Shown here piece after piece: positions 25,824 to 35,279 of a stretch of DNA of 64,000 nt (the first letter of the stretch is position 1; every line of letters starts with the position of its first letter). The DNA is taken from contig NZ_FOKL01000001.1 in NCBI RefSeq assembly GCF_900112025.1, positions 1,045,084-1,109,083 of the forward strand. The letters run 5' to 3'. The position numbers and the translations under genes are program-made. Origin of the DNA: Janthinobacterium sp. 344 (lineage in GTDB: Bacteria > Pseudomonadota > Gammaproteobacteria > Burkholderiales > Burkholderiaceae_D). The notes under the pieces were generated by a model. It ran no database searches. It had not been told where the DNA came from and worked only from the letters and a program-made list of their open reading frames with translations.

Positions 25824-26606
25824 ATGCGCAGCTTGCAACGCACCCGCCACGAACTGGCCGCCTACCTGCAGGCGCGCCGCGCGCGGCTCTCGCCGGAGGA
25901 CGTGGGTTTGCCCGGCGGCGGGCGGCGCAGGACGCCGGGTCTGCGCCGCGAGGAAGTGGCGGCGCTGGCCGGCGTGGGGCTGACCTGGTACACCTGGCTC
26001 GAGCAGGGGCGCGACATCGGCGTTTCCAGCGCCTTTCTGGACAAGCTGGCCGAGGTGCTGAAACTCGATGCGGGCGAGCGCCGCCATCTGTTCCTGCTGG
26101 CGCACGCGCGTCCGCCCGCCGAAGAGGGCAAGACGTTTTGCGTGGTGCCGCCCCTGGTATGCCGCCTGATGCACGAACTGGCGCATCCGGCCTATGTGCT
26201 CAACCTGCGCTGGGACGTGCTGGCGTTCAACGCGCAGGCCGACACCCTGTTCGGCTTTGCCGCGCATGCCACCGCGCGGCGCAATCTGCTCTGGCTGCTG
26301 TTTACCGAGCCGCTGCTGCGCCAGCGCTTTGTCGGCTGGGAAGAGCAGGCACCGCTGATGCTGTCGAGCTTTCGCCGCGACTATGCGCGCGCCACGCAGG
26401 AAGCGGACATCCACGCGCTGGTCGAGGAACTGGAAAAAGTCTCGCCCGAGTTCAGGCTGTGGTGGCGCCGCCACGACGTGCATGCGCCATGCGCCGGCGT
26501 GCGCCTTCTGGACATCGATGGCGCGCAGGTCGCGCATGAGCACACCTCGCTGACCATCGACGCGGACCGGCACTTGCGGCTGGTGGTGTACGCGCGCCAG
26601 CCATGA
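25824..26606 (+). CDS. Helix-turn-helix regulator with MmyB-like ligand domain
   Basis: This 260-aa protein has an N-terminal XRE-type HTH (RRTPGLRREEVAALAGVGLTWYTWLEQGRDI), a hallmark of the MmyB-like family, followed by the MmyB ligand-binding domain (VLNLRWDVLAFNAQADTLFG, LLWLLFTEP). Members bind fatty-acid-like ligands in the one structure known to me. The ATG at 25824 gives the usual MRSLQRTRHELAAYLQARR start. It is divergent from an MFS exporter, which it probably represses. Confidence 0.9.
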   Translation: MRSLQRTRHELAAYLQARRARLSPEDVGLPGGGRRRTPGLRREEVAALAGVGLTWYTWLEQGRDIGVSSAFLDKLAEVLKLDAGERRHLFLLAHARPPAEEGKTFCVVPPLVCRLMHELAHPAYVLNLRWDVLAFNAQADTLFGFAAHATARRNLLWLLFTEPLLRQRFVGWEEQAPLMLSSFRRDYARATQEADIHALVEELEKVSPEFRLWWRRHDVHAPCAGVRLLDIDGAQVAHEHTSLTIDADRHLRLVVYARQP

Positions 26607-26627
26607 CAGGAAGCGCCGGCGCACAAC

Positions 26628-26663
26628 GAAAAAACCGCCGACCCTCTTGCGAGAATCAGCGGC
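26628..26663 (-). terminator. Terminator downstream of the first tRNA-fMet gene
   Basis: Read on the minus strand, GCCGCTGA pairs with TCGGCGGT (two G-T wobbles) and is followed by six T. It lies eight bases after the tRNA 3' end. Confidence 0.7.
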
Positions 26664-26670
26664 TTCGAAT

Positions 26671-26747
26671 TGGTTGCGGGGACAGGATTTGAACCTGTGA
26701 CCTTCGGGTTATGAGCCCGACGAGCTGCCAGACTGCTCCACCCCGCA
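26671..26747 (-). tRNA. Initiator tRNA-fMet (anticodon CAT), copy 1
   Basis: The 77-nt gene includes the encoded CCA. The anticodon arm CGGGCTCATAACCCG has the three consecutive G-C pairs that mark initiator tRNA, and the body closely follows E. coli tRNA-fMet. Position 1 reads T opposite A72, in place of the usual C1/A72 mismatch. It is identical to copy 2. Confidence 0.95.
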
Positions 26748-26854
26748 CAAGAATTATATACCAGATTGTTGCGCGGCGTAAAGGGCAAGAATTGACAATT
26801 TCATGCACGCCCCCGTTTCGCGGAGAATGCCGATGGCAAGCGTCAGCCAACAAT

Positions 26855-26892
26855 GAAAAAGCCGCTGATCTTTTTCAAGTATCAGCGGCTTT
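26855..26892 (-). terminator. Terminator downstream of the second tRNA-fMet gene
   Basis: Read on the minus strand, a 12-bp perfect stem AAAGCCGCTGAT / ATCAGCGGCTTT ends in a T-run. It lies seven bases after the tRNA 3' end, so each tRNA copy has its own terminator. Confidence 0.85.
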
Positions 26893-26899
26893 CAGGGAT

Positions 26900-26976
26900 T
26901 GGTTGCGGGGACAGGATTTGAACCTGTGACCTTCGGGTTATGAGCCCGACGAGCTGCCAGACTGCTCCACCCCGCA
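26900..26976 (-). tRNA. Initiator tRNA-fMet (anticodon CAT), copy 2
   Basis: It is identical in all 77 bases to the copy at 26671-26747, including T at position 1 and the three anticodon-stem G-C pairs. It lies upstream of copy 1 in the direction of transcription, 152 bp away, with an intervening terminator. Tandem initiator tRNA genes are common in proteobacteria. Confidence 0.95.
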
Positions 26977-27171
26977 CAAGAATTATAAGCGCAAAGCGCT
27001 GGCTTAGGCAATAGCTATCTTCGTTTCGAATGCAATAGAGCTATTTAATTAAGAATTCGCCAAAGTGCGCAAAGTGCTGGATGGCAATGTGTTCGCCTGT
27101 CACGCCACACGGCATGCAATCGGTGTACAGTAAGCGTTACACTAGACACCATCGATATCCCAAGCCTGCCC

Positions 27172-27765
27172 ATGAAATTCTGTTCCGAATGCGCCCATCC
27201 TGTCAGCCTGTCCATCCCGGAAGGCGACAACCGTCCGCGCTATGTGTGCGCCAACTGCGATGCCATCCATTACCAGAACCCGAAAATGGTGGTCGGCTCC
27301 ATCCCCTTGTGGGAAGAAGACGGCCAGCTGCAGGTCTTGCTGTGCAAGCGCGCCATCGAGCCGCGCTACGGCTACTGGACCCTGCCGGCCGGCTTCATGG
27401 AAAACGACGAGACCACGTCCGACGCGGCCGAACGTGAAACGGTGGAGGAAGCGGGCGCGAACATCGAGCTGGGCCCCCTGTTTTCGCTGCTGAACGTGCA
27501 GCGCGTGCACCAGGTACATCTGTTCTACCTGGCGCGCCTGCGCGACCTCGATTTCGCGCCCGGTATCGAAAGCCTGGAAGTGCAGCTGTTTACGGAAGCG
27601 CAGATTCCGTGGGACGACCTGGCCTTTCCCACCATCCGCGCCACCCTGGAGCTGTTCTTTGCCGACCGCGTGAAAATCCGCGAAGGCGGCAGCTATGGCT
27701 TCCATACGGGCGACATCACGCGCCCGATGGCGCGCCCGGATGCCGATGCCGCACCAGCTTCCTGA
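27172..27765 (+). CDS. NUDIX hydrolase with N-terminal zinc ribbon
   Basis: This 197-aa protein has an N-terminal zinc-ribbon (CSEC ... CANC) as in NudC/ADP-ribose-type Nudix enzymes, then a complete Nudix box GFMENDETTSDAAERETVEEAG at about residues 74-95. It cleaves a nucleoside diphosphate linked to another group; ADP-ribose or NADH-like substrates are plausible, but the sequence alone does not decide. It is followed 24 bp downstream by aat and bpt and probably shares their transcript. Confidence 0.9.
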   Translation: MKFCSECAHPVSLSIPEGDNRPRYVCANCDAIHYQNPKMVVGSIPLWEEDGQLQVLLCKRAIEPRYGYWTLPAGFMENDETTSDAAERETVEEAGANIELGPLFSLLNVQRVHQVHLFYLARLRDLDFAPGIESLEVQLFTEAQIPWDDLAFPTIRATLELFFADRVKIREGGSYGFHTGDITRPMARPDADAAPAS

Positions 27766-27789
27766 TCCCGCCACCACCGCCACCACCGC

Positions 27790-28506
27790 ATGATCCCCTG
27801 GCTCGACATCCACACGCCCTTCCCCGACGTCTCGCGCGCGCTGACCGGCGAAGCGCCCGGCCTGCTGGCGGCCGGCGCCGACCTGTCGCCCGCGCGCCTG
27901 CTCGACGCCTACCAGCACGGCATCTTCCCCTGGTTTTCCGAAGGCCAGCCCATCCTCTGGTGGAGCACCGATCCGCGCATGGTGCTGATGACGGAACGCT
28001 TCAAGGTCTCCGACAGCCTGGCCAAGGCGCTCCGCAAGGTCGAGCGCAGCGCCGCCACGGACGGGCGCTGGCAGCTGCGCTTCGATGGCGATTTCGAGGC
28101 CGTCATGCGGGCCTGCGCGGCGCCGCGCAAGGATGGCCCCGGCACCTGGATCTCCGACGAGATCATCGCCGGCTATACGGGCTTGCACAAGCTGGGCTAT
28201 GCGCACTCGTCGGAACTGTGGCTGGACGGGGAGCTGGTGGGCGGCGCGTATGGCGTCTCGATCGGGCGCATGTTCTATGGCGAGTCGATGTTCGCGCGCG
28301 TGACGGACGGCTCGAAGATCGCGCTGGCGCACCTGGTGCGCTTTCTCAAGGCGCGCGGCGTGGCCATGATCGACTGTCAGCAAGAAACCAAACACCTGGC
28401 CTCGCTGGGCGCGGCGCCCATTTCGCGCGCGCGCTTCCTCGCCCACCTGAAGATCGCCATTGAAGCAGCGCAAATCACGGACTGGCAATCTGCAACACCG
28501 GCGTAA
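27790..28506 (+). CDS. aat: Leucyl/phenylalanyl-tRNA-protein transferase
   Basis: This 238-aa enzyme adds Leu or Phe to N-terminal Lys/Arg of proteins, marking them for ClpS/ClpAP (N-degron pathway). Family signatures: [46 protein letters not shown] and the [19 protein letters not shown] core, then [16 protein letters not shown]. Length matches E. coli Aat (234 aa). It lies just upstream of bpt, the second N-degron transferase, a common betaproteobacterial pair. Confidence 0.96.
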   Translation: MIPWLDIHTPFPDVSRALTGEAPGLLAAGADLSPARLLDAYQHGIFPWFSEGQPILWWSTDPRMVLMTERFKVSDSLAKALRKVERSAATDGRWQLRFDGDFEAVMRACAAPRKDGPGTWISDEIIAGYTGLHKLGYAHSSELWLDGELVGGAYGVSIGRMFYGESMFARVTDGSKIALAHLVRFLKARGVAMIDCQQETKHLASLGAAPISRARFLAHLKIAIEAAQITDWQSATPA

Positions 28507-28566
28507 AAAAGTTATGATAGCTCCAGGCACGCTTCCATTGCCGCGGACAGACCAGACAGGATCAGC

Positions 28567-29289
28567 ATGACGCACCTGAACGAACTACCGTTTGCCACCC
28601 TGCAGTTCTACACGACGGCACCCTACCCGTGCAGCTACCTGGACGACCGCCAGGCCCGCTCGCAGGTGGCCACGCCTTCGCACCTGATCAACAGCGACGT
28701 GTATTCGGAACTGGTGCGCAACGGTTTTCGCCGCAGCGGCATCTTTACCTACCGCCCGTATTGCGATGGCTGCCAGGCCTGCATCCCCGTGCGCGTGGTG
28801 ACGGGCGAATTCACGCCGAACCGCAACCAGCGCCGCGCCTGGAGCCGGCACGCCAGCCTGCAGGCGGGCGTGGCCACCCTGTCTTTCCTCGACGAGCACT
28901 ACGAACTGTATCTGCGCTACCAGAGCACGCGCCACGCGGGCGGCGGCATGGACCAGGACAGCCGCGACCAGTACGCGCAGTTCCTGCTGCAAAGCCGGGT
29001 CAACACGCGCCTGGTGGAATTCCGCGATCCGGACGGCACGCTGCGCATGGTCAGCATCATCGACGTGCTGGCCGATGGCCTGTCGTCCGTCTACACGTTT
29101 TTTGATCCGGACGTGCCGGGCGCCTCGTACGGCACCTACAACGTGCTGTGGCAAATCGCCCAGGCGCAGGAACTGGGCCTGCCCTACATCTACCTGGGCT
29201 ACTGGATCGAACAGAGCCCGAAGATGGCCTATAAAATCAACTTCAAGCCGCTGGAAGCGCGGATCAAGGGGCAGTGGGTGATCCTGTAA
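28567..29289 (+). CDS. bpt: Aspartate/glutamate leucyltransferase
   Basis: This 240-aa enzyme transfers Leu from Leu-tRNA to N-terminal Asp/Glu, the second entry into the bacterial N-degron pathway. The N-terminus has the conserved CxY/Cys-rich features [15 protein letters not shown] and [23 protein letters not shown]; the C-terminal GNAT-like part shows [20 protein letters not shown] and [22 protein letters not shown]. It follows aat by 60 bp. In many relatives pyrD follows directly; here an inverted protease gene intervenes. Confidence 0.96.
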   Translation: MTHLNELPFATLQFYTTAPYPCSYLDDRQARSQVATPSHLINSDVYSELVRNGFRRSGIFTYRPYCDGCQACIPVRVVTGEFTPNRNQRRAWSRHASLQAGVATLSFLDEHYELYLRYQSTRHAGGGMDQDSRDQYAQFLLQSRVNTRLVEFRDPDGTLRMVSIIDVLADGLSSVYTFFDPDVPGASYGTYNVLWQIAQAQELGLPYIYLGYWIEQSPKMAYKINFKPLEARIKGQWVIL

Positions 29290-29323
29290 GGCACTCAAAC
29301 ATTTAACCCAACGGCGAAATGCC

Positions 29324-29350
29324 GGGGTCGGACCCTGAGGGTCCGACCCC
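29324..29350. repeat. GGGTCGGACCC palindrome family, copy 1
   Basis: The 13-base arms GGGGTCGGACCCT and AGGGTCCGACCCC flank a single G. The preceding CAACG..GAAATGCC is shared with copy 2 at 44646. It lies 34 bp after the bpt stop, between convergent bpt and the Tricorn-like gene. No T-run follows. Confidence 0.85.
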
Positions 29351-29375
29351 CGTCTTTGCCATAGGGTTGCCGTTT

Positions 29376-32300
29376 TTATTTGCTCTTGTCCGGAAACGCC
29401 GGACGCGTCGGCCGCACGGGCGGGTTCTTCGCCAGTTCGGCCTGGATCACCTCGATCGCCTTTTCCAGCTGCGGATCGCGGCCGGCGATGATGTCGGCCG
29501 GCGTTTGCTCGACTTCGATATCGGGCGCCACGCCTTCGTTTTCCACGCCCCAGCCATTTTCGCGGGTCCAGAACGCCAGGTTCGGCGCCGTGATCGTGCC
29601 GCCATCCATCAGCACGGGGAAGCCGAGGATGCCCACCAGGCCGCCCCACGTCGCCTTGCCGATCAGCGGGCCCATGTTATTTTTGCGGAACATCCACGGC
29701 AGCAGGTCGCCGCCCGAGCCGGCCGTCTCGTCGATCAGCATGGCGCGCGGTCCCTGGATCGAGGCCGACGGCGTCTTCATGTCCGCGCCATAGCGCATGG
29801 TCCACCAGGCGATTTCCTTCTTCTGCAGGATCTCGATGTAGTAATCGGCCACGCTGCCGCCGCCATTGAAACGCTCGTCGACGATGATGGCCTGCTTGTC
29901 CGCCTGCGGGAAGAAGTAGCGCTTGAAGTAGGTGTGGCCCAGCCCCGCCGTATTCGGCACGTACACGTACGCCACCTTGCCGCCCGTGGCCGCATTCACC
30001 TTGCGCATGTTCCCTTCGATCCAGTCGCGGTTGCGCAAGGCATCTTCCGTCGGCACGGGCACCACGGTGATGGTGCGCGCGCCCTTGCCGTCGGCCGACG
30101 GCCCCACGGTCAGGTCGATGGCCTTGCCGGCCGTGTTCTCGAAGGCGCTGTAGATATTCGTCGGCGGCGCCAGCGGGCGGCTGTCGACGGCCAGCAGGTA
30201 TTCGCCCGCCTTGACGTTCAGGCCCGGCTCCGTCAGCGGCGCGCGCAGGGTCGGATTCCAGTTCAAGCCGCCATACACCTTCTTGAAGCGGTAATGGCCG
30301 TCACTGACCTCGTAATCGGCGCCCAGGAGTCCCCCCGGCACCTTCTTGGCATCGATGAAATCGTCGCCGCCGCCGCCGCGATGGTGGCCCACGGCCAGCT
30401 CGCTGCACATCCACTGGATCAGGCGGTTCAGGTCCGCGCGGCTGGACAGCTCGGGCAGGAAGACGGCGTACTTGTCGCGCATGGCCTTCCAGTCCACGCC
30501 ATGCATGCCCGGATCATAGAAATAGTCGCGGTTGATGCGCCACACCTCGTTGAAAATCTGCGTCCACTCGGCGCGCGGATCGGCCTTCACCTCGATGGCG
30601 TCGACCTTGATCTTGCCTTCGCCGGGCGCCAGCAATTTGCCCGTGGCGGACCCCATGGCCCAGTTGTCCTTGTGGCGGTACAGCAGCTTCTTGCCGTCGG
30701 CCGAGATGTCGAAATCGTCCGCTTCCGCCACCACGGTTTCCGCCTTGCGCTCCTTCAGGTCGAAGCGCTGCACGGCCTTCTTGCCGTCGCTTTCGCGCAG
30801 CAGGAAGATCTGCCCCGCAGCGCCCGCCTCCAGCCGGGAGAACTGCGCGGCCGGCAGCGGCAGGTCGACGATGCGCGTGGCGATGCCGTCGAAATCGATG
30901 TGGATGGGCGCCACGGGAGCCACCGTGACTTTCGGGTCGTCGCGGCCCGTCTTCGGATCGATCTTCGGCTCGCTCTTCGCTTCCGTTTCCGCCTTGGCCG
31001 TGTCTTTCCTGCTCTCCCCGCCGGCGGCCTTTTCCTCGTCGCTTTCCTTGATCAGGGGCGATGGCAGGTCGCGCCGCAGCACGGCCATCCACACGGTGCG
31101 CGTCACCAGGTTGTCTTCGTTCTGCTGCGAGAACCAGTTGTTGCTGGGGCCCGCATTCGTCGAGGCGAAAAAGTACAGGTACTTGCCGCTCTTGTCGAAC
31201 ACGGGCAGGGCCACGTCGGACAGGCCATCGGTGACGGGCATCGACTTGTTCTGCTCGACGGAATAGATGTAGGCGCTGCGCGTGTAGGTAGGCGAATTGA
31301 GCGTGTAGGCCAGCCAGCGCGAATCGGGCGCCCACGAGGCGCGCATGCTCTTGTCGACGCCATACATCGGCTCCGTGGCGATTTTTTGCACCTTGCCCGA
31401 GCCGACATCGATCACGTACATGCTCCAGCCATTGTCGGCGTAGGCGATCTTTTTGCTGTCGGGCGACCAGACGGCATTGTCATAGAAGCCGCTGCCATTG
31501 AGCTTGAACTTGCGCACCGCGCCCTTGCCGTCCTGGGAGCGCACATGCAGCTCGTACTCGCCCGACTCGTCCGAGAAATACGCGACGGAGCGGCCATCGG
31601 GCGACCAGTTGGGCGAGCGCTCGTTGGCGCCCGGCGTCTGCGTCAGGTTGCGCACGTCGCCCTTGTCGGCGGGGATGGTGACGATCTCGCCCCGGTACTC
31701 GAAGGCGACCCTGGCGCCCGACGGCGAGATCGAGGCGTCGCGGATGTATTTCGCATTCTTGACCCAGCGCGGGCGCGTCTGTCCCAGGTCGCTGGCCACG
31801 CCGATGGCCAGCTTGTGCGCCTGGCCGCTGGCGATGTCGAACGAGTGCAGGTAGCCGGCCTGTTCGTAGACGATGGTGCCATTCGCCGCCGACGCGTTGA
31901 GCACGGGGAAATCCGTGTGCCGCGTCAGCTGGCGCACGGCTTTCGTCTTGATGTCGTAGGCGAACAGGTTGAATTCGCCGTTGCGGTCGGAACGGAAGTA
32001 CACGGTGTCGCCCAGCCACATGGGGTCGACGTCGTTCGAGCGCGTGGTCGGCTGGGGGATTTTCTCGATCGACTTGTCGCTCGACGAGAAGAGCCACAGC
32101 CAGGAATGGGTGCCGCCCCGGTAGCGCTTCCACTGCTTGAAGGCGGGCATCAGCGGGTTGTAGGCGATGCGCTTGCCATCGGGCGAATAGGCGGCGCGCG
32201 ATGCGTTGGGAATCTCCAGCTGGGTTTCCACGCCGCCCGCCACGGGCACCGTAAACAGCTTCTGGAAGCGGTTGTTGAAGGCGGCGCGGGGCGAGGTGAA

Positions 32301-32699
32301 CATCACGGACTGGCCATCGGGCGCAAACGCCTGCGCCAGGTCGGCGCCCGGGTGGAAGGTCAGGCGGCGCGGCACGCCGCCCGCCGCCGCGATCACGTAC
32401 ACGTCGACATTGCCATCGATATTCGCGCTATACGCGATCAGGCTGCCATCGGGAGAAAACACGGGATTGGACTTCTCGCCCAGGTCCGACGTCAGGCGCC
32501 GCGCGCCGCCGCCGTCCAGGTTCGACAGCCACAGATCGCCCGCATAGATGAAGGCGATGTGCCGGCTGGAGACGGCCGGTTCGCTCAGCATGCGGGTGTC
32601 CTGGGTATTGGGCAGGGCCAGGGCGGGATGGCTCAGCAGCAGTGCGCTGGCGGCCGCGATGGCGGTCAGGATGCGTGTCTTTTTCAATCGATGTCTCAC
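29376..32699 (-). CDS. Tricorn-like S41 family protease, secreted
   Basis: This 1107-aa protein has a signal peptide ([19 protein letters not shown]) and is probably periplasmic. The first two thirds are beta-propeller repeats of the TolB/WD40-like PD40 type ([60 protein letters not shown]). A PDZ-like part precedes an S41 domain with [17 protein letters not shown] and the catalytic Ser region [12 protein letters not shown]. It likely trims peptides. The assigned start is GTG at 32699; a TTG at 32687 would give a more compact signal peptide ([10 protein letters not shown]). It sits inverted between bpt and pyrD. Confidence 0.9.
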   Translation of the reverse strand: MRHRLKKTRILTAIAAASALLLSHPALALPNTQDTRMLSEPAVSSRHIAFIYAGDLWLSNLDGGGARRLTSDLGEKSNPVFSPDGSLIAYSANIDGNVDVYVIAAAGGVPRRLTFHPGADLAQAFAPDGQSVMFTSPRAAFNNRFQKLFTVPVAGGVETQLEIPNASRAAYSPDGKRIAYNPLMPAFKQWKRYRGGTHSWLWLFSSSDKSIEKIPQPTTRSNDVDPMWLGDTVYFRSDRNGEFNLFAYDIKTKAVRQLTRHTDFPVLNASAANGTIVYEQAGYLHSFDIASGQAHKLAIGVASDLGQTRPRWVKNAKYIRDASISPSGARVAFEYRGEIVTIPADKGDVRNLTQTPGANERSPNWSPDGRSVAYFSDESGEYELHVRSQDGKGAVRKFKLNGSGFYDNAVWSPDSKKIAYADNGWSMYVIDVGSGKVQKIATEPMYGVDKSMRASWAPDSRWLAYTLNSPTYTRSAYIYSVEQNKSMPVTDGLSDVALPVFDKSGKYLYFFASTNAGPSNNWFSQQNEDNLVTRTVWMAVLRRDLPSPLIKESDEEKAAGGESRKDTAKAETEAKSEPKIDPKTGRDDPKVTVAPVAPIHIDFDGIATRIVDLPLPAAQFSRLEAGAAGQIFLLRESDGKKAVQRFDLKERKAETVVAEADDFDISADGKKLLYRHKDNWAMGSATGKLLAPGEGKIKVDAIEVKADPRAEWTQIFNEVWRINRDYFYDPGMHGVDWKAMRDKYAVFLPELSSRADLNRLIQWMCSELAVGHHRGGGGDDFIDAKKVPGGLLGADYEVSDGHYRFKKVYGGLNWNPTLRAPLTEPGLNVKAGEYLLAVDSRPLAPPTNIYSAFENTAGKAIDLTVGPSADGKGARTITVVPVPTEDALRNRDWIEGNMRKVNAATGGKVAYVYVPNTAGLGHTYFKRYFFPQADKQAIIVDERFNGGGSVADYYIEILQKKEIAWWTMRYGADMKTPSASIQGPRAMLIDETAGSGGDLLPWMFRKNNMGPLIGKATWGGLVGILGFPVLMDGGTITAPNLAFWTRENGWGVENEGVAPDIEVEQTPADIIAGRDPQLEKAIEVIQAELAKNPPVRPTRPAFPDKSK

Positions 32700-32880
32700 T
32701 TATGATGTAAGGAAGCAGAGGATGTCAACGGTCGACGTGGGATACAAGGCGGCCGCAATGTTGCTTGAGGCCAATGACAACTATACACCGGAGCCCGCGT
32801 GGAACACGGTAAAATACCGGCAATTACATCGCCGGCCACCAGCTATTCCAAGTGGCCCGCACACCTACTCAAAGCGCCCC

Positions 32881-33930
32881 ATGTCTGAAAAATTCCTGTA
32901 CTCCCTCGCCCGCCCGCTGCTGTTCTCGATGGATGCCGAAGCGGCCCACCATTTCACCCTGCCGGCTCTGAAACGCGCCAGCGCGCTGGGCCTGACCAAG
33001 CTGTCCGGCAAGCCTGCCGCTGACCCGCGCACGGTGATGGGCATTACCTTCCCGAATCCCGTCGGCCTGGCCGCCGGCCTGGACAAGGATGGCGCGTACA
33101 TCGACGCGCTGGCCGACCTGGGTTTCGGCTCGATCGAAGTGGGCACCGTCACGCCGCGCGCGCAGGCGGGCAATCCGCAACCGCGCATGTTCCGCCTGCC
33201 GCAGGCGCAGGGCATCATCAACCGCATGGGCTTTAACAATGGCGGCGTGGACGCCTTTGTCGCCAATGTGCAGGCGTCGAAGTTCTACCAGAACCGCGCC
33301 GGCGTGCTGGGCCTGAACATCGGCAAGAACGCCGACACGCCGATCGAGCGGGCGGCCGACGACTACCTGCTGTGCCTGGAAAAAGTCTACCCCTACGCCA
33401 GCTATGTAACGGTGAACATCTCGTCGCCGAACACGAAGAATTTGCGCCAGCTGCAGGGTGCGTCCGAGCTCGACGCCCTGCTGTCGCAATTGAAGGATGC
33501 CCAGGCGCGCCTGGCCGACAAGCACAAGCGCTACGTGCCGCTGGCCCTGAAGATCGCGCCGGACATGGATGGCGAGCAGGTGAAAAGCATCGCCGAGTCG
33601 CTCACGCGCCACCAGATCGACGGCGTCATCGCCACCAACACGACCCTGTCGCGCAGCGCCGTCGAAGGCATGCCGCACGGCGCCGAAGCGGGCGGGCTGT
33701 CGGGCGCGCCCGTGTTCGAGCTGTCGAACAATGTCATCCGCCTGCTGAAGGCGGAGCTGGGCGACGCCCTGCCCATCATCGGCGTGGGCGGCATCATGCA
33801 GGGCAAGGATGCCGTGGCCAAGTTCGAGGCGGGCGCGCAGCTGGTGCAGCTGTACAGCGGCCTGATTTATGCCGGTCCCGCGCTGATCAAGGATTGCGCG
33901 CGCGCGCTGCGCGGCAAGCAGGCAAAATGA
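32881..33930 (+). CDS. pyrD: Dihydroorotate dehydrogenase (quinone), class 2
   Basis: This 349-aa membrane-associated flavoenzyme makes orotate in pyrimidine synthesis. Features: the N-terminal class 2 extension ([20 protein letters not shown]), [19 protein letters not shown], the catalytic-Ser region [15 protein letters not shown], and FMN-binding [11 protein letters not shown] with [10 protein letters not shown]. The ATG at 32881 is chosen because it gives the standard N-terminus; the frame opens 111 codons earlier inside the divergent control region. The Tas-like gene overlaps its stop codon. Confidence 0.97.
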   Translation: MSEKFLYSLARPLLFSMDAEAAHHFTLPALKRASALGLTKLSGKPAADPRTVMGITFPNPVGLAAGLDKDGAYIDALADLGFGSIEVGTVTPRAQAGNPQPRMFRLPQAQGIINRMGFNNGGVDAFVANVQASKFYQNRAGVLGLNIGKNADTPIERAADDYLLCLEKVYPYASYVTVNISSPNTKNLRQLQGASELDALLSQLKDAQARLADKHKRYVPLALKIAPDMDGEQVKSIAESLTRHQIDGVIATNTTLSRSAVEGMPHGAEAGGLSGAPVFELSNNVIRLLKAELGDALPIIGVGGIMQGKDAVAKFEAGAQLVQLYSGLIYAGPALIKDCARALRGKQAK

Positions 33931-34976
33931 TCGCCAAGGTCAAGCTGGGCGCCAGCAGCCTGGAAGTGAGCACCATTTGCCTGGGCACCATGACCTTCGG
34001 CGAGCAGAACAGCGAAGCCGAAGCGCACAGCCAGCTCGATTACGCGCTGGAACGGGGCATCAATTTCATCGACACGGCGGAAATGTATCCCGTGATGGCC
34101 AGCGCGCAGACGCAGGGCAGCACCGAGCGCCATATCGGCAGCTGGCTGAAGAAAAGCGGCCGGCGCGGCGATATCGTGCTGGCCAGCAAGGTGGCGGGGC
34201 CGAACTCGCGCATGCACTGGATCCGCAACGGCAAGACGGACCACGACGCGGTGAATATCCGCGCCGCCGTCGAGGGCAGCCTGCGCCGGCTGCAGACGGA
34301 GCACATCGACCTGTATCAATTGCACTGGCCCAGCCGCAACCTGCCCATCTTTGGCGCCAGCGTGTACAACCCGCGCAAGGAACACGCGTCGGTGGCCATC
34401 GAGGACACCCTGGCCGTGCTGGGCAAGCTGGTTGACGAAGGCAAGATCGGCCACATCGGCGTATCGAACGAATCGTCGTGGGGCGTGTGCGAGTTCGTCA
34501 AGCAGGCTGAAATAAAAGGGCTGCCGCGCATCGCCAGCATCCAGAACCTGTATAACCTGACGGCGCGCCATTTCGAGACCAGCCTGCTCGACGAGACCTG
34601 CCACCGCGAGAACGTGGGCTTGCTGGCCTACAGTCCGCTGGCCTTCGGCCAGCTGACGGCGAAGTACCTCGACGACCCGCAGGCCAAGGGCCGCTTGACG
34701 ATCTTCCCCGCCGGCTGGAGTCCCCGCTACGTGCGCCCCGCCACCGTCGAGGCGGCGCGGCAGTACGCGGCATTGGCGCGCGCGCACGGCTTGACGCCGG
34801 CGCAACTGGCGCTGGCGTGGTGCTACTCGCGCTGGTTCGTGGCCTCCACCATCATCGGCGCCACCAGCGTGGCGCAGCTGCAGCAAAATATCGACGCGCA
34901 TCACCTCACCTTGTCGCCGGAACTGGTGGCGGCCGTCGACGCCATCCACGCCAAAGCCCCCAATCCGGGGCAATAA
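33927..34976 (+). CDS. Tas-like NADP-dependent aldo/keto reductase
   Basis: This 349-aa protein is close in length and motifs to E. coli Tas (346 aa): [32 protein letters not shown] (catalytic Asp and Tyr), VLASKVAGP (Lys), [10 protein letters not shown] (His), and [13 protein letters not shown] for cofactor binding. The start ATG overlaps the pyrD stop (ATGA), so it is co-translated with pyrD. It should reduce aldehydes or ketones with NADPH; the natural substrate is unknown. Confidence 0.92.
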   Translation: MIAKVKLGASSLEVSTICLGTMTFGEQNSEAEAHSQLDYALERGINFIDTAEMYPVMASAQTQGSTERHIGSWLKKSGRRGDIVLASKVAGPNSRMHWIRNGKTDHDAVNIRAAVEGSLRRLQTEHIDLYQLHWPSRNLPIFGASVYNPRKEHASVAIEDTLAVLGKLVDEGKIGHIGVSNESSWGVCEFVKQAEIKGLPRIASIQNLYNLTARHFETSLLDETCHRENVGLLAYSPLAFGQLTAKYLDDPQAKGRLTIFPAGWSPRYVRPATVEAARQYAALARAHGLTPAQLALAWCYSRWFVASTIIGATSVAQLQQNIDAHHLTLSPELVAAVDAIHAKAPNPGQ

Positions 34977-35279
34977 GCTGCCGCAGCGTCTGGCGGCGTG
35001 CTGCGGCACGCGGCCAGACTACCCAGTCTCAGCGCAGATAGTCGTATTTATGCAACAGCCCGCCATTTACTGCTGTGCAGCATTGCCGCCTCGCCATGCC
35101 CGGTCGTATGCTGGAGACGAGGCCATATGCGCTACTCGCGCCATTTGGCCGTGGTTCAGACATTTATTGCATATCGATAGACACAACTATTCGTAAGCAC
35201 GCTCCAGGCCCACTGTTACTCTGATGTCATCACCGGACCGCCTTGGTCCGCGCATCCACTAACCGAAGAGATATTGTCG
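34977..35279. other. Intergenic region with strong hairpin before the TonB receptor gene
   Basis: No gene is seen in these 303 bp. Just after the reductase stop, 34988-35001 and 35006-35019 form a 14-bp stem with one mismatch and a TGCG loop, but no T-run follows. A second small hairpin (CGGACC / GGTCCG) lies near 35234-35250. I see no clear Fur box in front of the receptor gene. Confidence 0.6.

Noticed and set aside
29319-32705. 1128-codon open frame antisense to the Tricorn-like protease
   Set aside because: The opposite strand encodes a protein with signal peptide, propeller repeats and catalytic motifs. The antisense translation has no domain.
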